Part shown: positions 53,478 through 61,605 of the stretch, piece after piece
Layout: every line of letters starts with the position of its first letter
Numbering within the stretch: position 1 is the stretch's first letter
Source of the DNA: an uncultured Lachnoclostridium sp.
GTDB taxonomy: Bacteria; Bacillota; Clostridia; Lachnospirales; Lachnospiraceae
NCBI GenBank assembly: GCA_946499505.1
Contig: CAMMSL010000004.1
Coordinates: forward strand, 1-64,000
Direction: 5' to 3'
DNA length: 64,000 bases
The notes under the pieces: generated by a model
What the model was told of the DNA's origin: nothing
Databases searched by the model: none
Seen by the model: the letters and a program-made list of their open reading frames with translations, nothing else
Program-made: the position numbers and the translations under genes

Positions 53478-55280
53478 ATGGAGAAGAAAACATTTTGTCC
53501 AAATTGTGGAAACGAGATAGATACCGAAGACGTTTTCTGTTCTAACTGTGGAAGTCAAATTATCCCTACAGATAAAGATGACACTGCGAGCAAGGATAAT
53601 AACGAGAACAAGGGTGAGACTGGAAGAAAAACCTCAGGCAAAAAAATCATTATAGGCGTTATACTTGCGGTAATTATCTGCGGACTTATTTTTATTGGTT
53701 TATACTTTTTTGCGTTTAGCCATAATGCTAAAGAAGCAAAAGAAACTGAATCTAATCCGAATGATATAACGCAGACAGAGAATACAGACCTAGAAGAGGA
53801 TGATGAATATATTTTTCCAAACAGTGATACGGAATACCTGACCGATGAAGATGTATCTGATCTTACCGCTGATGAACTGGCACTTGCAAGGAATGAAATC
53901 ATCGCGCGGCATGGAAGGATTTTTACTGATGAACGTTACAAATCTTATTTTGAAAGTAAAAGCTGGTATGAGGGAACTGTTCAGCCGGAAGAATTTGATG
54001 CAAATTATGAAAATGAATTAAATGATATCGAAAAAGCAAACATAGAGCTTATTAAAAAGCATGAAGGACTTTTGGCACAAGATGATAGTGCAAATAAATA
54101 TTATGCGTCTATTTTGAGAGAGTATCAACAGGCTGAAAAAAATGGTTTCTCAGGAAACGGTTCAGCTTATCCTCATGTAAATAGAAACCTCTTAAGCTAT
54201 GGGAGTAGCGTCCTCTTTTATACAACCATAGATTTATGCAATGATGGGGTTCCAGAGCTATTTATTTCACAATTGGTTGACGGAGATACGCCGTATTATG
54301 ACATTTTAGATATTTATGGATATGAAAACGGCACGCCGCAGCATTTAAACATTGGAATCGATTTAGGAAAGAGCCCCCTTGATCCGGATGATGAAATGGG
54401 GTTTAACGATAATTATATAATATGCGAAGACAATTTGATAAAAAAATCCGAAAGCGAAGGCGCAGAACATAATATTACTACTTATTATGAATTACAAAAA
54501 AATTCAGTCACTCTATTTGTAAAGGACGGAGCAATCAAAAACGGAGATGATTATTATCGGAACACAACAGGGTTAGCGGCTGATCCGTCTGATCAAAACG
54601 AGTATGAGTCTATCCTTGATCGATATAAAGAAAAGAAAGATATGACTTGGAAAAAGCTGGCTGATTTTACAGATAACAGCGGATCACAACTGCAATCTTC
54701 TTCTGTTTCTGAGCTTGCCAATACATACTATGGGGATTTTCTCAGATATTATAAAGAGCAGGAGGCAAACGGGTTTACCACCCCTGATTTGGAATTAATA
54801 AATCCTATTTTTTCGAACACACAGTATTTTCCAGAGGGATATACAAATTCAGGAACAAGCTTATACTATACAGTGCTTGACCTTGCGAATGATGGAACAC
54901 CGGAACTCCTTATCAGTGACGAAAATCAATTGTATGGAGCTTATGGGATTATAGAGGGAGAAGGACAAGTAGTTCCACTATTTGATCTTAATATGGGAGA
55001 ATTTACTGAATATCAGATATGTACTGATAATATGATTCGTGGTTATGAAAGAGCGGGAAATGTAGTACGTATTATTGCTTATTACAGAGTAGATCCACAT
55101 GCATATTCGGCAACCTGTAGCGAAGCTGTATATACTGATATGTCACAATTTTATTTTGCAACTTTAGAAAATGGTAACTGGGAATACCAATCGGCTGCTA
55201 CAGAGCAGGACTTTAGAGAAATGGAAGCAAAGTATCCTATTAACGAAAAAATCGAGTGGTTAAAACTTTCTGATTTTTAA
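53478..55280 (+). CDS. Zinc-ribbon membrane protein with YARHG domain and duplicated exposed domain
   Basis: 600 residues. A zinc ribbon (CPNCG at 7-11, CSNCG near 22-26), one membrane helix (about 56-78), an acidic linker, then a YARHG domain (ADELALARNEIIARHGRIFTDERYKSYFESKSWY). Two related ~190-residue exposed domains follow, each opening with YY..xLRxY, carrying Y(T)xxDLxNDGxPELxIS and closing with W.KL.DF. The protein is probably anchored with its domains outside the cell. It is cargo without an obvious transfer function. Start choice: ATG 53478 gives the conserved zinc-ribbon start. Confidence 0.75.
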   Translation: MEKKTFCPNCGNEIDTEDVFCSNCGSQIIPTDKDDTASKDNNENKGETGRKTSGKKIIIGVILAVIICGLIFIGLYFFAFSHNAKEAKETESNPNDITQTENTDLEEDDEYIFPNSDTEYLTDEDVSDLTADELALARNEIIARHGRIFTDERYKSYFESKSWYEGTVQPEEFDANYENELNDIEKANIELIKKHEGLLAQDDSANKYYASILREYQQAEKNGFSGNGSAYPHVNRNLLSYGSSVLFYTTIDLCNDGVPELFISQLVDGDTPYYDILDIYGYENGTPQHLNIGIDLGKSPLDPDDEMGFNDNYIICEDNLIKKSESEGAEHNITTYYELQKNSVTLFVKDGAIKNGDDYYRNTTGLAADPSDQNEYESILDRYKEKKDMTWKKLADFTDNSGSQLQSSSVSELANTYYGDFLRYYKEQEANGFTTPDLELINPIFSNTQYFPEGYTNSGTSLYYTVLDLANDGTPELLISDENQLYGAYGIIEGEGQVVPLFDLNMGEFTEYQICTDNMIRGYERAGNVVRIIAYYRVDPHAYSATCSEAVYTDMSQFYFATLENGNWEYQSAATEQDFREMEAKYPINEKIEWLKLSDF

Positions 55281-55345
55281 ACATATATGCTCAAGAGCTA
55301 AAAGACAGTAATAAGCAGAGAACAGCAAACAAGGTGCAGAGCAAT

Positions 55346-55516
55346 AAAACTTCAATAACTACAGAAGGAAAAGTAGATATGATTGCAACTGCATACAATG
55401 AAAATAAAGCACCGTAGACAGGTGACACGGCAAGCCCGAGCTACCTTGTTGCTTTTGCCAGAAGTGCTGTTACCGGTGGTACTGACTTTAATCTCAGAAA
55501 AAAATTCAAGAAATAA
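55346..55516 (+). pseudogene. Remnant of an LPXTG-like surface protein C-terminus
   Basis: An open stretch encodes a Thr-rich segment (KTSITTEGKVDMIATAYNEN), then KAP-stop-TGDTASPS, a hydrophobic segment and a basic end (LRKKFKK). This is the form of a sortase signal of LPxTG type, with TAG at 55415-55417 where CAG (Gln) would complete APQTGD. No start codon or signal peptide remains. It appears to be debris from a lost cell-wall-anchored cargo protein. Confidence 0.5.
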
Positions 55517-55544
55517 TAACTACATAAAACAAGGAGAATAAAAA

Positions 55545-55715
55545 ATGGCAGGTATAGGAATTATTATATTAATAGCATTAATTATTTTAATTTGTATTGT
55601 CGCCTTAATTATTGCCGTTATGCGTAAATACGGAATAATTATTGGACTATTAGTGATATTGTGGCTTGTTGTAGAGCTATTAAATATACTTGCTACGGTA
55701 TACGCCCAAGGTTAA
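55545..55715 (+). CDS. 56-residue two-helix membrane peptide
   Basis: ATG 55545 is preceded by AAGGAG at nine bases. The product has two hydrophobic helices (about 4-25 and 30-50) joined by MRKYG and ends AQG. It has no homologue I recognise. Small two-helix proteins can be holin-like, toxins or membrane regulators. It is followed by a strong terminator. Confidence 0.62.
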   Translation: MAGIGIIILIALIILICIVALIIAVMRKYGIIIGLLVILWLVVELLNILATVYAQG

Positions 55716-55730
55716 TGTACTTATACGATT

Positions 55731-55766
55731 AAAGAGAGGTTCAGATGAATGAAACTCTCTTTTCTT
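55731..55766 (+). terminator. Rho-independent terminator
   Basis: AAAGAGAG/CTCTCTTT stem, followed by TCTTTTG. It ends the cargo transcript. Confidence 0.75.
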
Positions 55767-56095
55767 TTGTGTACCATTCCGTCACCCCCTAAAACAGTGA
55801 TTTTAGGAGTAAATGTTGGAAAGCACATTTACACCTGAGCAAAATCACTTGCCCCTCTGCCCGTCTCCCATAGGGGAAGCAAGTTTGTTTATGCTGTAGT
55901 CTATTGGAGAAGATTTTCTGATTTATAGATAGGACGCTTGCACAGACACCCCACCGCCCTATAGGTACACCGGTGCTCTGTGCATCCGCTTTGCGGAACG
56001 CTTGGTAATGGATAGGTAAACAAGGAAAAGGGGATTGTTCAAGTGATTTTGATATGCTAGAATGACTGTATATTCAAAGGACTTAACAAGAGGCG
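55767..56095. other. Non-coding, structured right end of the element
   Basis: No gene is visible. Several hairpins occur: CCTAAAA/TTTTAGG near 55797-55817; ACTTGC...GCAAGT with CCCCT/AGGGG arms near 55850-55888; GCACAGA...CTCTGTGC near 55942-55983; TCCGC/GCGGA near 55985-55997. Such a region could house an oriT or sites for excision proteins. Confidence 0.4.
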
Positions 56096-56117
56096 TTTGA
56101 ACACCTTTTTGAACACC
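56096..56117. repeat. Arm-type integrase sites next to attR
   Basis: TTTGAACACC at 56096-56105 and again at 56108-56117, the same decamer and orientation pair found by attL, 57 bp from the attR core. Confidence 0.68.
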
Positions 56118-56173
56118 TTCAATAGATGAAGCCCTCAAAGCCCCTTTCTTACAGTATTTTTTGAGTGGTTTAT

Positions 56174-56203
56174 CGGTTCAAATCCGGTCTGCGCCTCTTG
56201 TCA
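56174..56203 (+). repeat. attR, 30-bp direct repeat
   Basis: Identical to 45366-45395. The upstream flank (TTTAT) is unlike tRNA-Cys, so only the 3' 23 bases of the tRNA are present here. Confidence 0.92.
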
Positions 56204-56210
56204 GAAGAGG

Positions 56211-56245
56211 GAGAAATACTGAAAAACAGTGTTTCTCTCTTTTTT
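56211..56245 (+). terminator. Displaced terminator beyond attR
   Basis: GAGAAA...TTTCTC stem with an ACTG/CAGT inner pairing and a T run. It is probably what terminated the tRNA-Cys transcript before the element inserted. Confidence 0.72.
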
Positions 56246-56330
56246 ATGTGTTTGAATACCAAGACAAATCTGAATGCGGCAATATCATTGTGAACGTCTG
56301 CAAAATCGGAATGGATGCCGCTTCTCATGT
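56246..56330 (-). pseudogene. Vestige of a second integrase 3' end
   Basis: After the core, the order hairpin, GTTTGAA-ACC, then CTGAATG-GG-AATATCATTG parallels 45396-45525, the element's left end and last codons of its integrase. In the minus strand it reads as a degraded integrase C-terminus. 56331-56410 holds nothing else I can identify. Confidence 0.55.
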
Positions 56331-56421
56331 CGAAGGGGCTCCCGGAAGAAAATCGGGTGACTCAGGGTCTGTGGTATGCTAAAATAGTAACCGTCTAATA
56401 AAATGAGAATGGAGGGATATT

Positions 56422-57144
56422 ATGTTTGATCCAAACAGTGTTTTTCTTTTTGTTCTGGCAGGGCTTGTCATTGTTTTCGTGATTGCCCAGTCGGTATTTT
56501 TTCTTGTCAGGGCGTGGCGCAGAGGCAGGACTCTGGGCATGGATATGAAGCAGATCAAGAAGACGATCATCTCTGCTGCGATTTTTACTTTTGCTCCGGC
56601 GGTATCGATCCTGCTGGGAGTGATCACTCTTTCTAAGTTCCTGGGACTTCCGCTGCCGTGGCTTCGGTTGAGTGTGATCGGCGCCATTACCTATGAATTG
56701 CCGGCAGCGACCACAACGGCAAATGCGCTGGGAATCACGGCATTATCCGAGACGATCACAGACCCGCAGGTCTATACAGCGATCGCATGGGTCATGACAC
56801 TGGGAATCTTCCCGGGGCTCATCTGGGTGCCGCTTTTTATTCGAAAGATACAGGGCGGTCTCATGAAGATCAAGAACAAAGACAGCAAGTGGGGAGATAT
56901 TCTAATGACCGCGCTTTTCCTCGGTATGATTTCTGCATTCCTCGGGATGGTATTTGCGGATATTCGGTCGGGGCTTGCCGGATGGATTCCGATCTTCGTC
57001 CTGCTGTTCTCGGCATTTGTTATGGGAATTTGCGGACTTTTAGTGAAGAAATGCGGCATGAAGTGGCTGGAAAACTATGCGCTGCCCATCAGTATGCTGT
57101 GTGCGATGGCGTTTGCAGTCGTGATCACTCCGCTGATCGTGTGA
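56422..57144 (+). CDS. DUF5058-family membrane protein
   Basis: 240 residues with six to seven membrane helices. The segment FLGLPLPWLRLSVIGAITYELPAATT is typical of DUF5058 proteins. The role is unknown; they are presumed transporter subunits. The ribosome site GGAGGG precedes ATG 56422. It lies 20 bp before a second membrane protein gene and then an M20 peptidase gene, a set that suggests import and hydrolysis of a peptide or acylated amino acid. Confidence 0.72.
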   Translation: MFDPNSVFLFVLAGLVIVFVIAQSVFFLVRAWRRGRTLGMDMKQIKKTIISAAIFTFAPAVSILLGVITLSKFLGLPLPWLRLSVIGAITYELPAATTTANALGITALSETITDPQVYTAIAWVMTLGIFPGLIWVPLFIRKIQGGLMKIKNKDSKWGDILMTALFLGMISAFLGMVFADIRSGLAGWIPIFVLLFSAFVMGICGLLVKKCGMKWLENYALPISMLCAMAFAVVITPLIV

Positions 57145-57164
57145 GCTTGAAGGAGGAATGAAAA

Positions 57165-57857
57165 ATGAAAGAAAAAAATACAAAGATATCAAATCCTGCA
57201 GGCGGACGCAGTTATGAGGATATGACACATCTGTACGGAAGGATCTGGATCCTGAGTGCTCTTGGTATGATCTTTGCCTATCCGATCGTGGCATGCATTT
57301 ACTATGATGCATGGCCGGGGATCGTTCCTGTGCTCAAGGGTCTGATCGGCGTTGCCCCGATCTTCTGGACAGTAGGTCTCATTGAGGTGCTGACGTTCGT
57401 GCCCATGCTGGGAACAGCAGGCTCCTATCTTGCATTTGTCACAGGCAATCTGACCAATCTGAAAGTACCGGCAGCACTGACAGCCATGGAAAATGCACGG
57501 GTGAAGCCGGGGACGGAGGAAGGTGAAGTGATTTCAACGATCGCGGTGGCTACGTCCTCGATTGTAACGACCGTGATCATCGCCGTCGGAGTAGCTCTGC
57601 TTGTTCCGCTGACCCCGATCCTGAACTCTCCGACCCTCAAACCTGCTTTCGATAATATATTGCCGGCACTGTTCGGAGGGCTTGCAGTAGTGTATGTGAG
57701 TAAGAATTGGAAAATCTCGATTGCGCCGCTTGTATTTATGGTGGTTCTCTTCCTTTGCGTTCCATCTCTGTCAGGCTCGGTGGGGGTTCTTGTGCCTGTA
57801 GGTGCGATCATTGCTATTGGAGCGGCAAGGATTCTGTATAACAAAGGAAAACTGTGA
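57165..57857 (+). CDS. Multipass membrane protein, partner of the DUF5058 protein
   Basis: 230 residues with about six membrane helices and a small soluble N-terminus. Segments such as GLIEVLTFVPMLGTAGSYLAFVTGNLTNLKVPAA look like a transporter core. I do not recognise a named family. The ribosome site AAGGAGGA lies eight bases before ATG 57165. Translational proximity to the DUF5058 gene suggests a two-component carrier. Confidence 0.68.
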   Translation: MKEKNTKISNPAGGRSYEDMTHLYGRIWILSALGMIFAYPIVACIYYDAWPGIVPVLKGLIGVAPIFWTVGLIEVLTFVPMLGTAGSYLAFVTGNLTNLKVPAALTAMENARVKPGTEEGEVISTIAVATSSIVTTVIIAVGVALLVPLTPILNSPTLKPAFDNILPALFGGLAVVYVSKNWKISIAPLVFMVVLFLCVPSLSGSVGVLVPVGAIIAIGAARILYNKGKL

Positions 57858-57873
57858 AAGGAGTTGTAACAAC

Positions 57874-59310
57874 GTGATCGTATTATATATCGTGCCAGCA
57901 ATTATAGTGTTTTTCCTTGCAGTGCTCCTGATCCGTGCGGCGCTGTTCCGGCCGCATCCGGAGCTGGTCCCGTCAGGGGAGAAAGTGGAGCTTGACGAGA
58001 AGAAGATCGTTAACGATATGGTGGAGATGATCCGCTGCAAAACTGTCTCTTATAATGATGAAAGTCTGATTGATAAAGAGGAGTTCAGAAAATTTCAGGA
58101 CCTCCTCCCGAAGCTTTATCCGAAGGTGCATGAGATCTGTCCGAGGGAATTCGTGGGAGTGAACGGTATGTTGTACCGCTGGAAAGGGAAGAGCCCGGAA
58201 GAGCCGGTCGTCCTGATGGCCCATTATGATGTGGTCCCGGTGGAAGAGCAGCTGTGGGATAAGCCGGCTTTTGAAGGGATCATAGAGGACGGAGTGATCT
58301 GGGGACGGGGAACTCTTGATACGAAAGGGACATTCTGCGGCATCATGGAAGCCGCGGAGAAGCTGATCACAGAAGGCTTCGTGCCGGAGCATGATATTTA
58401 TCTGGCGTTTTCGGGACAGGAGGAGATCAACGGACCGTCCTGTCCGGCGATTGTGGACCTGTTCGAGAAGAGAGGGATACGGCCGGCTCTCGTCGTTGAC
58501 GAGGGCGGCGCGGTTGTGGAAAATGTATTTCCGGGAGTTAACCGGGAATGTGCCCTGATCGGTATTGCCGAGAAAGGTCTTACCAATATTGAATTCAAGG
58601 CAAAGAGCGGAGGAGGCCATGCTTCTATGCCGCCGGTACACACGATCGTGGGAGAACTGGCGCAGGCGGTCGTCGATGTGGAGAACCATCCGTTTCCGAG
58701 ACAGCTTACCAAGCCGGTACGGGAGATGCTGGATATTCTTGGGAGACATTCCGGATTCGCTTATAAGATACTTTTTGCGAACCTGTGGTGCCTGGAGCCG
58801 TTATTCGACAGAGTATGCCGGGCGTCCGGCGGTGAACTCAATGCGATGATGCGCACCACCTGTGCCGTGACGAAAATGCAGGGAGGTAAGGCATTCAATG
58901 TGATCCCGCCCGCGGCTTCCGTGGGGATGAATCTCCGGCTGATGGGAAAGGATACCGTGGAGTCCGCAAAAGCATATCTCGAGAAGACGATCAACAACCC
59001 GAATATTGAAGTGTCGGTCTACGAGGGAAGAAATCCGTCAGCCGAGTCGGATACGGACTGCGCAGAATACACAAGACTGTGTCAGGCGGTGAAAGATACA
59101 TGGCCGGATGCAATCGTATCACCGTATCTGATGATGGCGTGCAGTGATTCATGGCATTACTGCCGGATTACGGACAGAGTCTACAAGTTTTCTGCAATGA
59201 AACTGTCAAAGGAAGAGCGCGGCATGATCCATGGAAATAACGAAAGAGTACCGGTCAGGACACTGATGAGGACCGTGGAGTTTTATGTGCGCCTGATGAA
59301 AATGTGCTGA
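57874..59310 (+). CDS. Membrane-anchored M20-family peptidase
   Basis: 478 residues. One N-terminal membrane helix (about 1-20) precedes a CPS1-like M20 domain. Metal-binding motifs include MAHYDVVPV, WGRGTLDTKG and SGQEEINGP, and a dimerisation (lid) domain contains KSGGGHASMPP. It probably cleaves dipeptides or N-acyl amino acids. GTG 57874 has AAAGGAG ten bases upstream. Last gene of the DUF5058 operon. Confidence 0.87.
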   Translation: MIVLYIVPAIIVFFLAVLLIRAALFRPHPELVPSGEKVELDEKKIVNDMVEMIRCKTVSYNDESLIDKEEFRKFQDLLPKLYPKVHEICPREFVGVNGMLYRWKGKSPEEPVVLMAHYDVVPVEEQLWDKPAFEGIIEDGVIWGRGTLDTKGTFCGIMEAAEKLITEGFVPEHDIYLAFSGQEEINGPSCPAIVDLFEKRGIRPALVVDEGGAVVENVFPGVNRECALIGIAEKGLTNIEFKAKSGGGHASMPPVHTIVGELAQAVVDVENHPFPRQLTKPVREMLDILGRHSGFAYKILFANLWCLEPLFDRVCRASGGELNAMMRTTCAVTKMQGGKAFNVIPPAASVGMNLRLMGKDTVESAKAYLEKTINNPNIEVSVYEGRNPSAESDTDCAEYTRLCQAVKDTWPDAIVSPYLMMACSDSWHYCRITDRVYKFSAMKLSKEERGMIHGNNERVPVRTLMRTVEFYVRLMKMC

Positions 59311-59331
59311 TATGGAAAGAAAATTAATTTT

Positions 59332-59364
59332 TTTAATGTTCCTTTAATCTTTTTCATGTAAAAT
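59332..59364 (+). promoter_or_regulatory. PepSY gene promoter with 11-bp direct repeats (second site)
   Basis: TTTAATGTTCC (59332-59342) and TTTAATCTTTT (59343-59353) in tandem, then TAAAAT (59359-59364). The second repeat starts 16 bp before the -10, exactly as at 44447-44479. Confidence 0.78.
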
Positions 59365-59394
59365 ACAGTTACGCAGAAAAAGGAGGGATTGCAA

Positions 59395-59901
59395 ATGAGG
59401 AAAAAGTATTTTGTAATATTTGCGGGCGTTATATTAATGTTCGTACTATTATCCGGGTGCGGGATGAGAAGGACAGTCCGGCAGACGCAGACCTCTGATG
59501 ACGGAAGCACGCAGCGGGAGGAGGAGCTTCAGGAAGAGATCGACGCGCTTCAGCAGGAGATCGACGATCTGAAAAGCAGTCAGGGAAGTCAGGACCAGCA
59601 GAATACCGGCTCGACTGACCCGGCAGATGCCGGGCAGGCGGCGGACAGCGGGACCGGTACACAAAGTTCTTCCGGAAATACCGGCAGCATATCCGGCGTG
59701 GCAGTCACACTGGAGGAAGCGCAGAATATTGCGCTTGAGAGAGTACCAGGGGCTGCGGCACAGAATATATCGATTGAGCTCGATGAGGACGATGGCTGGT
59801 ATATATATGAAGGGGACATCGTGTATGACGGCATGGAGTATGAATTCGAGATTGATGCAAACACAGGGAATATCCTGAAATGGGAAGAAGAAAGATGGTA
59901 A
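59395..59901 (+). CDS. PepSY-domain lipoprotein
   Basis: 168 residues. The signal peptide ends in a lipobox (VLLSGC). A coiled-coil stretch (REEELQEEIDALQQEIDDLKSS) leads to a Gly/Ser/Gln linker and one PepSY module (LEEAQNIALERVPGAAAQNISIELDEDDGWYIYEGDIVYDG...). The C-terminal module is clearly related to the second PepSY module of the protein at 44539. ATG 59395 follows AAAGGAGGG. It is probably controlled by the same regulator and closed by a strong terminator. Confidence 0.87.
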   Translation: MRKKYFVIFAGVILMFVLLSGCGMRRTVRQTQTSDDGSTQREEELQEEIDALQQEIDDLKSSQGSQDQQNTGSTDPADAGQAADSGTGTQSSSGNTGSISGVAVTLEEAQNIALERVPGAAAQNISIELDEDDGWYIYEGDIVYDGMEYEFEIDANTGNILKWEEERW

Positions 59902-59928
59902 TGGAAGAAAATATGCAGATATGAGCAG

Positions 59929-59964
59929 GATTTCAGCGCCGGCCGTCCGGCGCTGAAATCTTTT
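59929..59964 (+). terminator. Rho-independent terminator
   Basis: A perfect 14-bp stem (59929-59942 with 59947-59960), a four-base loop and TTTTG. Confidence 0.9.
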
Positions 59965-59965
59965 G

Positions 59966-59994
59966 TTTACGCCGCGGTTTTCCGGTGTTATACT
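59966..59994 (+). promoter_or_regulatory. asnS promoter
   Basis: TTTACG (59966-59971), 17-bp spacer, TATACT (59989-59994). The leader is short, so there is no room for a T-box. Confidence 0.72.
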
Positions 59995-60027
59995 AATGTG
60001 TGAATATTGCGATAAGGAGTTTTTGAT

Positions 60028-61419
60028 ATGGAACTGACAACGATTCGGGAGTTATTTAAGAACAGGGACGAATACCTTGATAAAAAGGTCACGGTCGGCG
60101 GATGGGTCCGCAGTCTCCGTGATTCCAAGACATTCGGATTTATCGTGGTAAATGACGGCTCTTATTTCCAGCCGCTTCAGATTGTTTACCATGATAAGAT
60201 GGAGAATTTTGCGGAAATCTCCAAGTTGAACGTGGGAGCAGCGATCATTGTGACCGGCACGCTCGTGGCGACACCGCAGGCAAAGCAGCCTTTTGAGATC
60301 CAGGCGGATGAAGTACAGGTTGAAGGTGCGTCCGCGCCGGATTATCCGCTTCAGAAGAAGCGCCACAGCTTTGAGTATCTGAGGACGATCTCTCATCTGC
60401 GCCCGAGGACGAATACATTTCAGGCGGTATTCCGTGTGCGTTCACTGGCGGCATATGCAATCCATAAGTTCTTCCAGGAGAGAGGGTTTGTCTATGTACA
60501 CACCCCGCTGATCACAGGGAGTGACTGTGAAGGGGCCGGCGAGATGTTCCGCGTGACTACGCTGGATATGGAAAATGTGCCGAAGAATGAGGACGGCACA
60601 GTGGATTACACAAAGGATTTCTTCGGGAAGGAGACAAGCCTTACGGTCAGCGGACAGCTGAACGGTGAGACTTACGCCCAGGCTTTCCGCAGCATTTATA
60701 CGTTCGGTCCTACATTCCGCGCGGAAAATTCTAACACAACACGCCATGCGGCGGAGTTCTGGATGATCGAGCCGGAGATCGCGTTCGCGGATCTGGAGGA
60801 TGATATGGATCTGGCTGAGGATATGCTGAAATATATCATCAACTATGTGCTGGAGAATGCGCCGGAAGAGATGAATTTCTTCAATTCATTTGTGGACAAG
60901 GGGCTTCTGGAGAGGCTTCACAATGTAGCAAATTCTGATTTTGCACGTATCACTTATACAGAAGCGATCGAACTTCTCGAGAAGAACAACGATAAATTCG
61001 AGTATAAAGTATCATGGGGATGCGACCTTCAGACAGAGCACGAGAGATACCTTACCGAGCAGATCTATAAACGCCCGGTATTTGTGACAGACTATCCGAA
61101 GGAGATTAAGGCGTTCTATATGAAGCAGAACGACGATGGGAAAACTGTGGCAGCCGTAGACTGCCTTGTGCCGGGAATCGGTGAGATTATCGGAGGCAGC
61201 CAGAGGGAGGATGATCATGACAAACTCCTGAACCGGATGAGAGAGCTGGGACTTAAGGAAGAGGACTACGGCTTCTATCTCGATCTGAGAAAATACGGTT
61301 CCACCAGACACGCAGGATTCGGACTCGGATTCGAGAGATGCGTGATGTACCTGACAGGTATGTCAAACATCCGTGACGTGATCCCGTTCCCGAGAACAGT
61401 AAACAACTGTGAACTGTAA
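60028..61419 (+). CDS. asnS: Asparagine--tRNA ligase
   Basis: 463 residues, standard for AsnRS. An N-terminal OB-fold anticodon-binding domain (about 1-110, [15 protein letters not shown]) and a class II catalytic domain with motif 2 ([21 protein letters not shown]) and motif 3 ([15 protein letters not shown]). The sequence ends in NNCEL. It charges tRNA-Asn with asparagine, so the indirect amidation route is not required. Ribosome site AAGGAG. A hairpin terminator follows. Confidence 0.95.
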   Translation: MELTTIRELFKNRDEYLDKKVTVGGWVRSLRDSKTFGFIVVNDGSYFQPLQIVYHDKMENFAEISKLNVGAAIIVTGTLVATPQAKQPFEIQADEVQVEGASAPDYPLQKKRHSFEYLRTISHLRPRTNTFQAVFRVRSLAAYAIHKFFQERGFVYVHTPLITGSDCEGAGEMFRVTTLDMENVPKNEDGTVDYTKDFFGKETSLTVSGQLNGETYAQAFRSIYTFGPTFRAENSNTTRHAAEFWMIEPEIAFADLEDDMDLAEDMLKYIINYVLENAPEEMNFFNSFVDKGLLERLHNVANSDFARITYTEAIELLEKNNDKFEYKVSWGCDLQTEHERYLTEQIYKRPVFVTDYPKEIKAFYMKQNDDGKTVAAVDCLVPGIGEIIGGSQREDDHDKLLNRMRELGLKEEDYGFYLDLRKYGSTRHAGFGLGFERCVMYLTGMSNIRDVIPFPRTVNNCEL

Positions 61420-61456
61420 AATGGAATAAAAAGAATGTAATGTTACAGACAGACAA

Positions 61457-61507
61457 GGGCGCATGGCAGCCGGCAGATATGAACCCCGGCATGCGCCCTC
61501 TTGCTTT
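61457..61507 (+). terminator. asnS terminator
   Basis: GGGCGCATG/CATGCGCCC stem with an inner GCCGG/CCGGC pairing, followed by TCTTGCTTTTTG. Confidence 0.72.
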
Positions 61508-61605
61508 TTGTGCGATACGCCCGGAGGGGTGCTGCGTGCCAGTGGCACGCGTCCAGCACCGACCGGAGCAGAGAGGACCGGAAAAGGGAGAGGAAGAACA
61601 TAACG

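Larger units (their letters stand above)
45366..56203. mobile_element. 10.8-kb integrative element in tRNA-Cys with a CRESS-like Rep
   Basis: Bounded by identical 30-bp repeats (45366-45395, 56174-56203). Content from left: tyrosine integrase, CRESS-like Rep, origin-like hairpin, FtsK/TcpA-like ATPase, membrane protein, small possible ssDNA-binding protein, tandem palindrome repeats, then cargo and regulators. It is richer in AT than the flanks. No type IV secretion genes are present, so it is an integrative mobilisable element, or perhaps an integrated ssDNA-replicon, rather than a self-sufficient conjugative element. Relaxases with a Rep plus SF3-helicase layout, sometimes with a TcpA-type coupling protein, are known from streptococcal mobilisable elements. 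Confidence 0.9.

Noticed and set aside
24665..55417. Amber recoding suggested by two in-frame TAG codons (24665 and 55415)
   Set aside because: Normal genes here also end with TAG, no suppressor tRNA is seen in the window, and the second case is clearly gene debris.
59995..60027. T-box leader before asnS
   Set aside because: The promoter ends about 33 bp before the start codon, leaving no room for a T-box.
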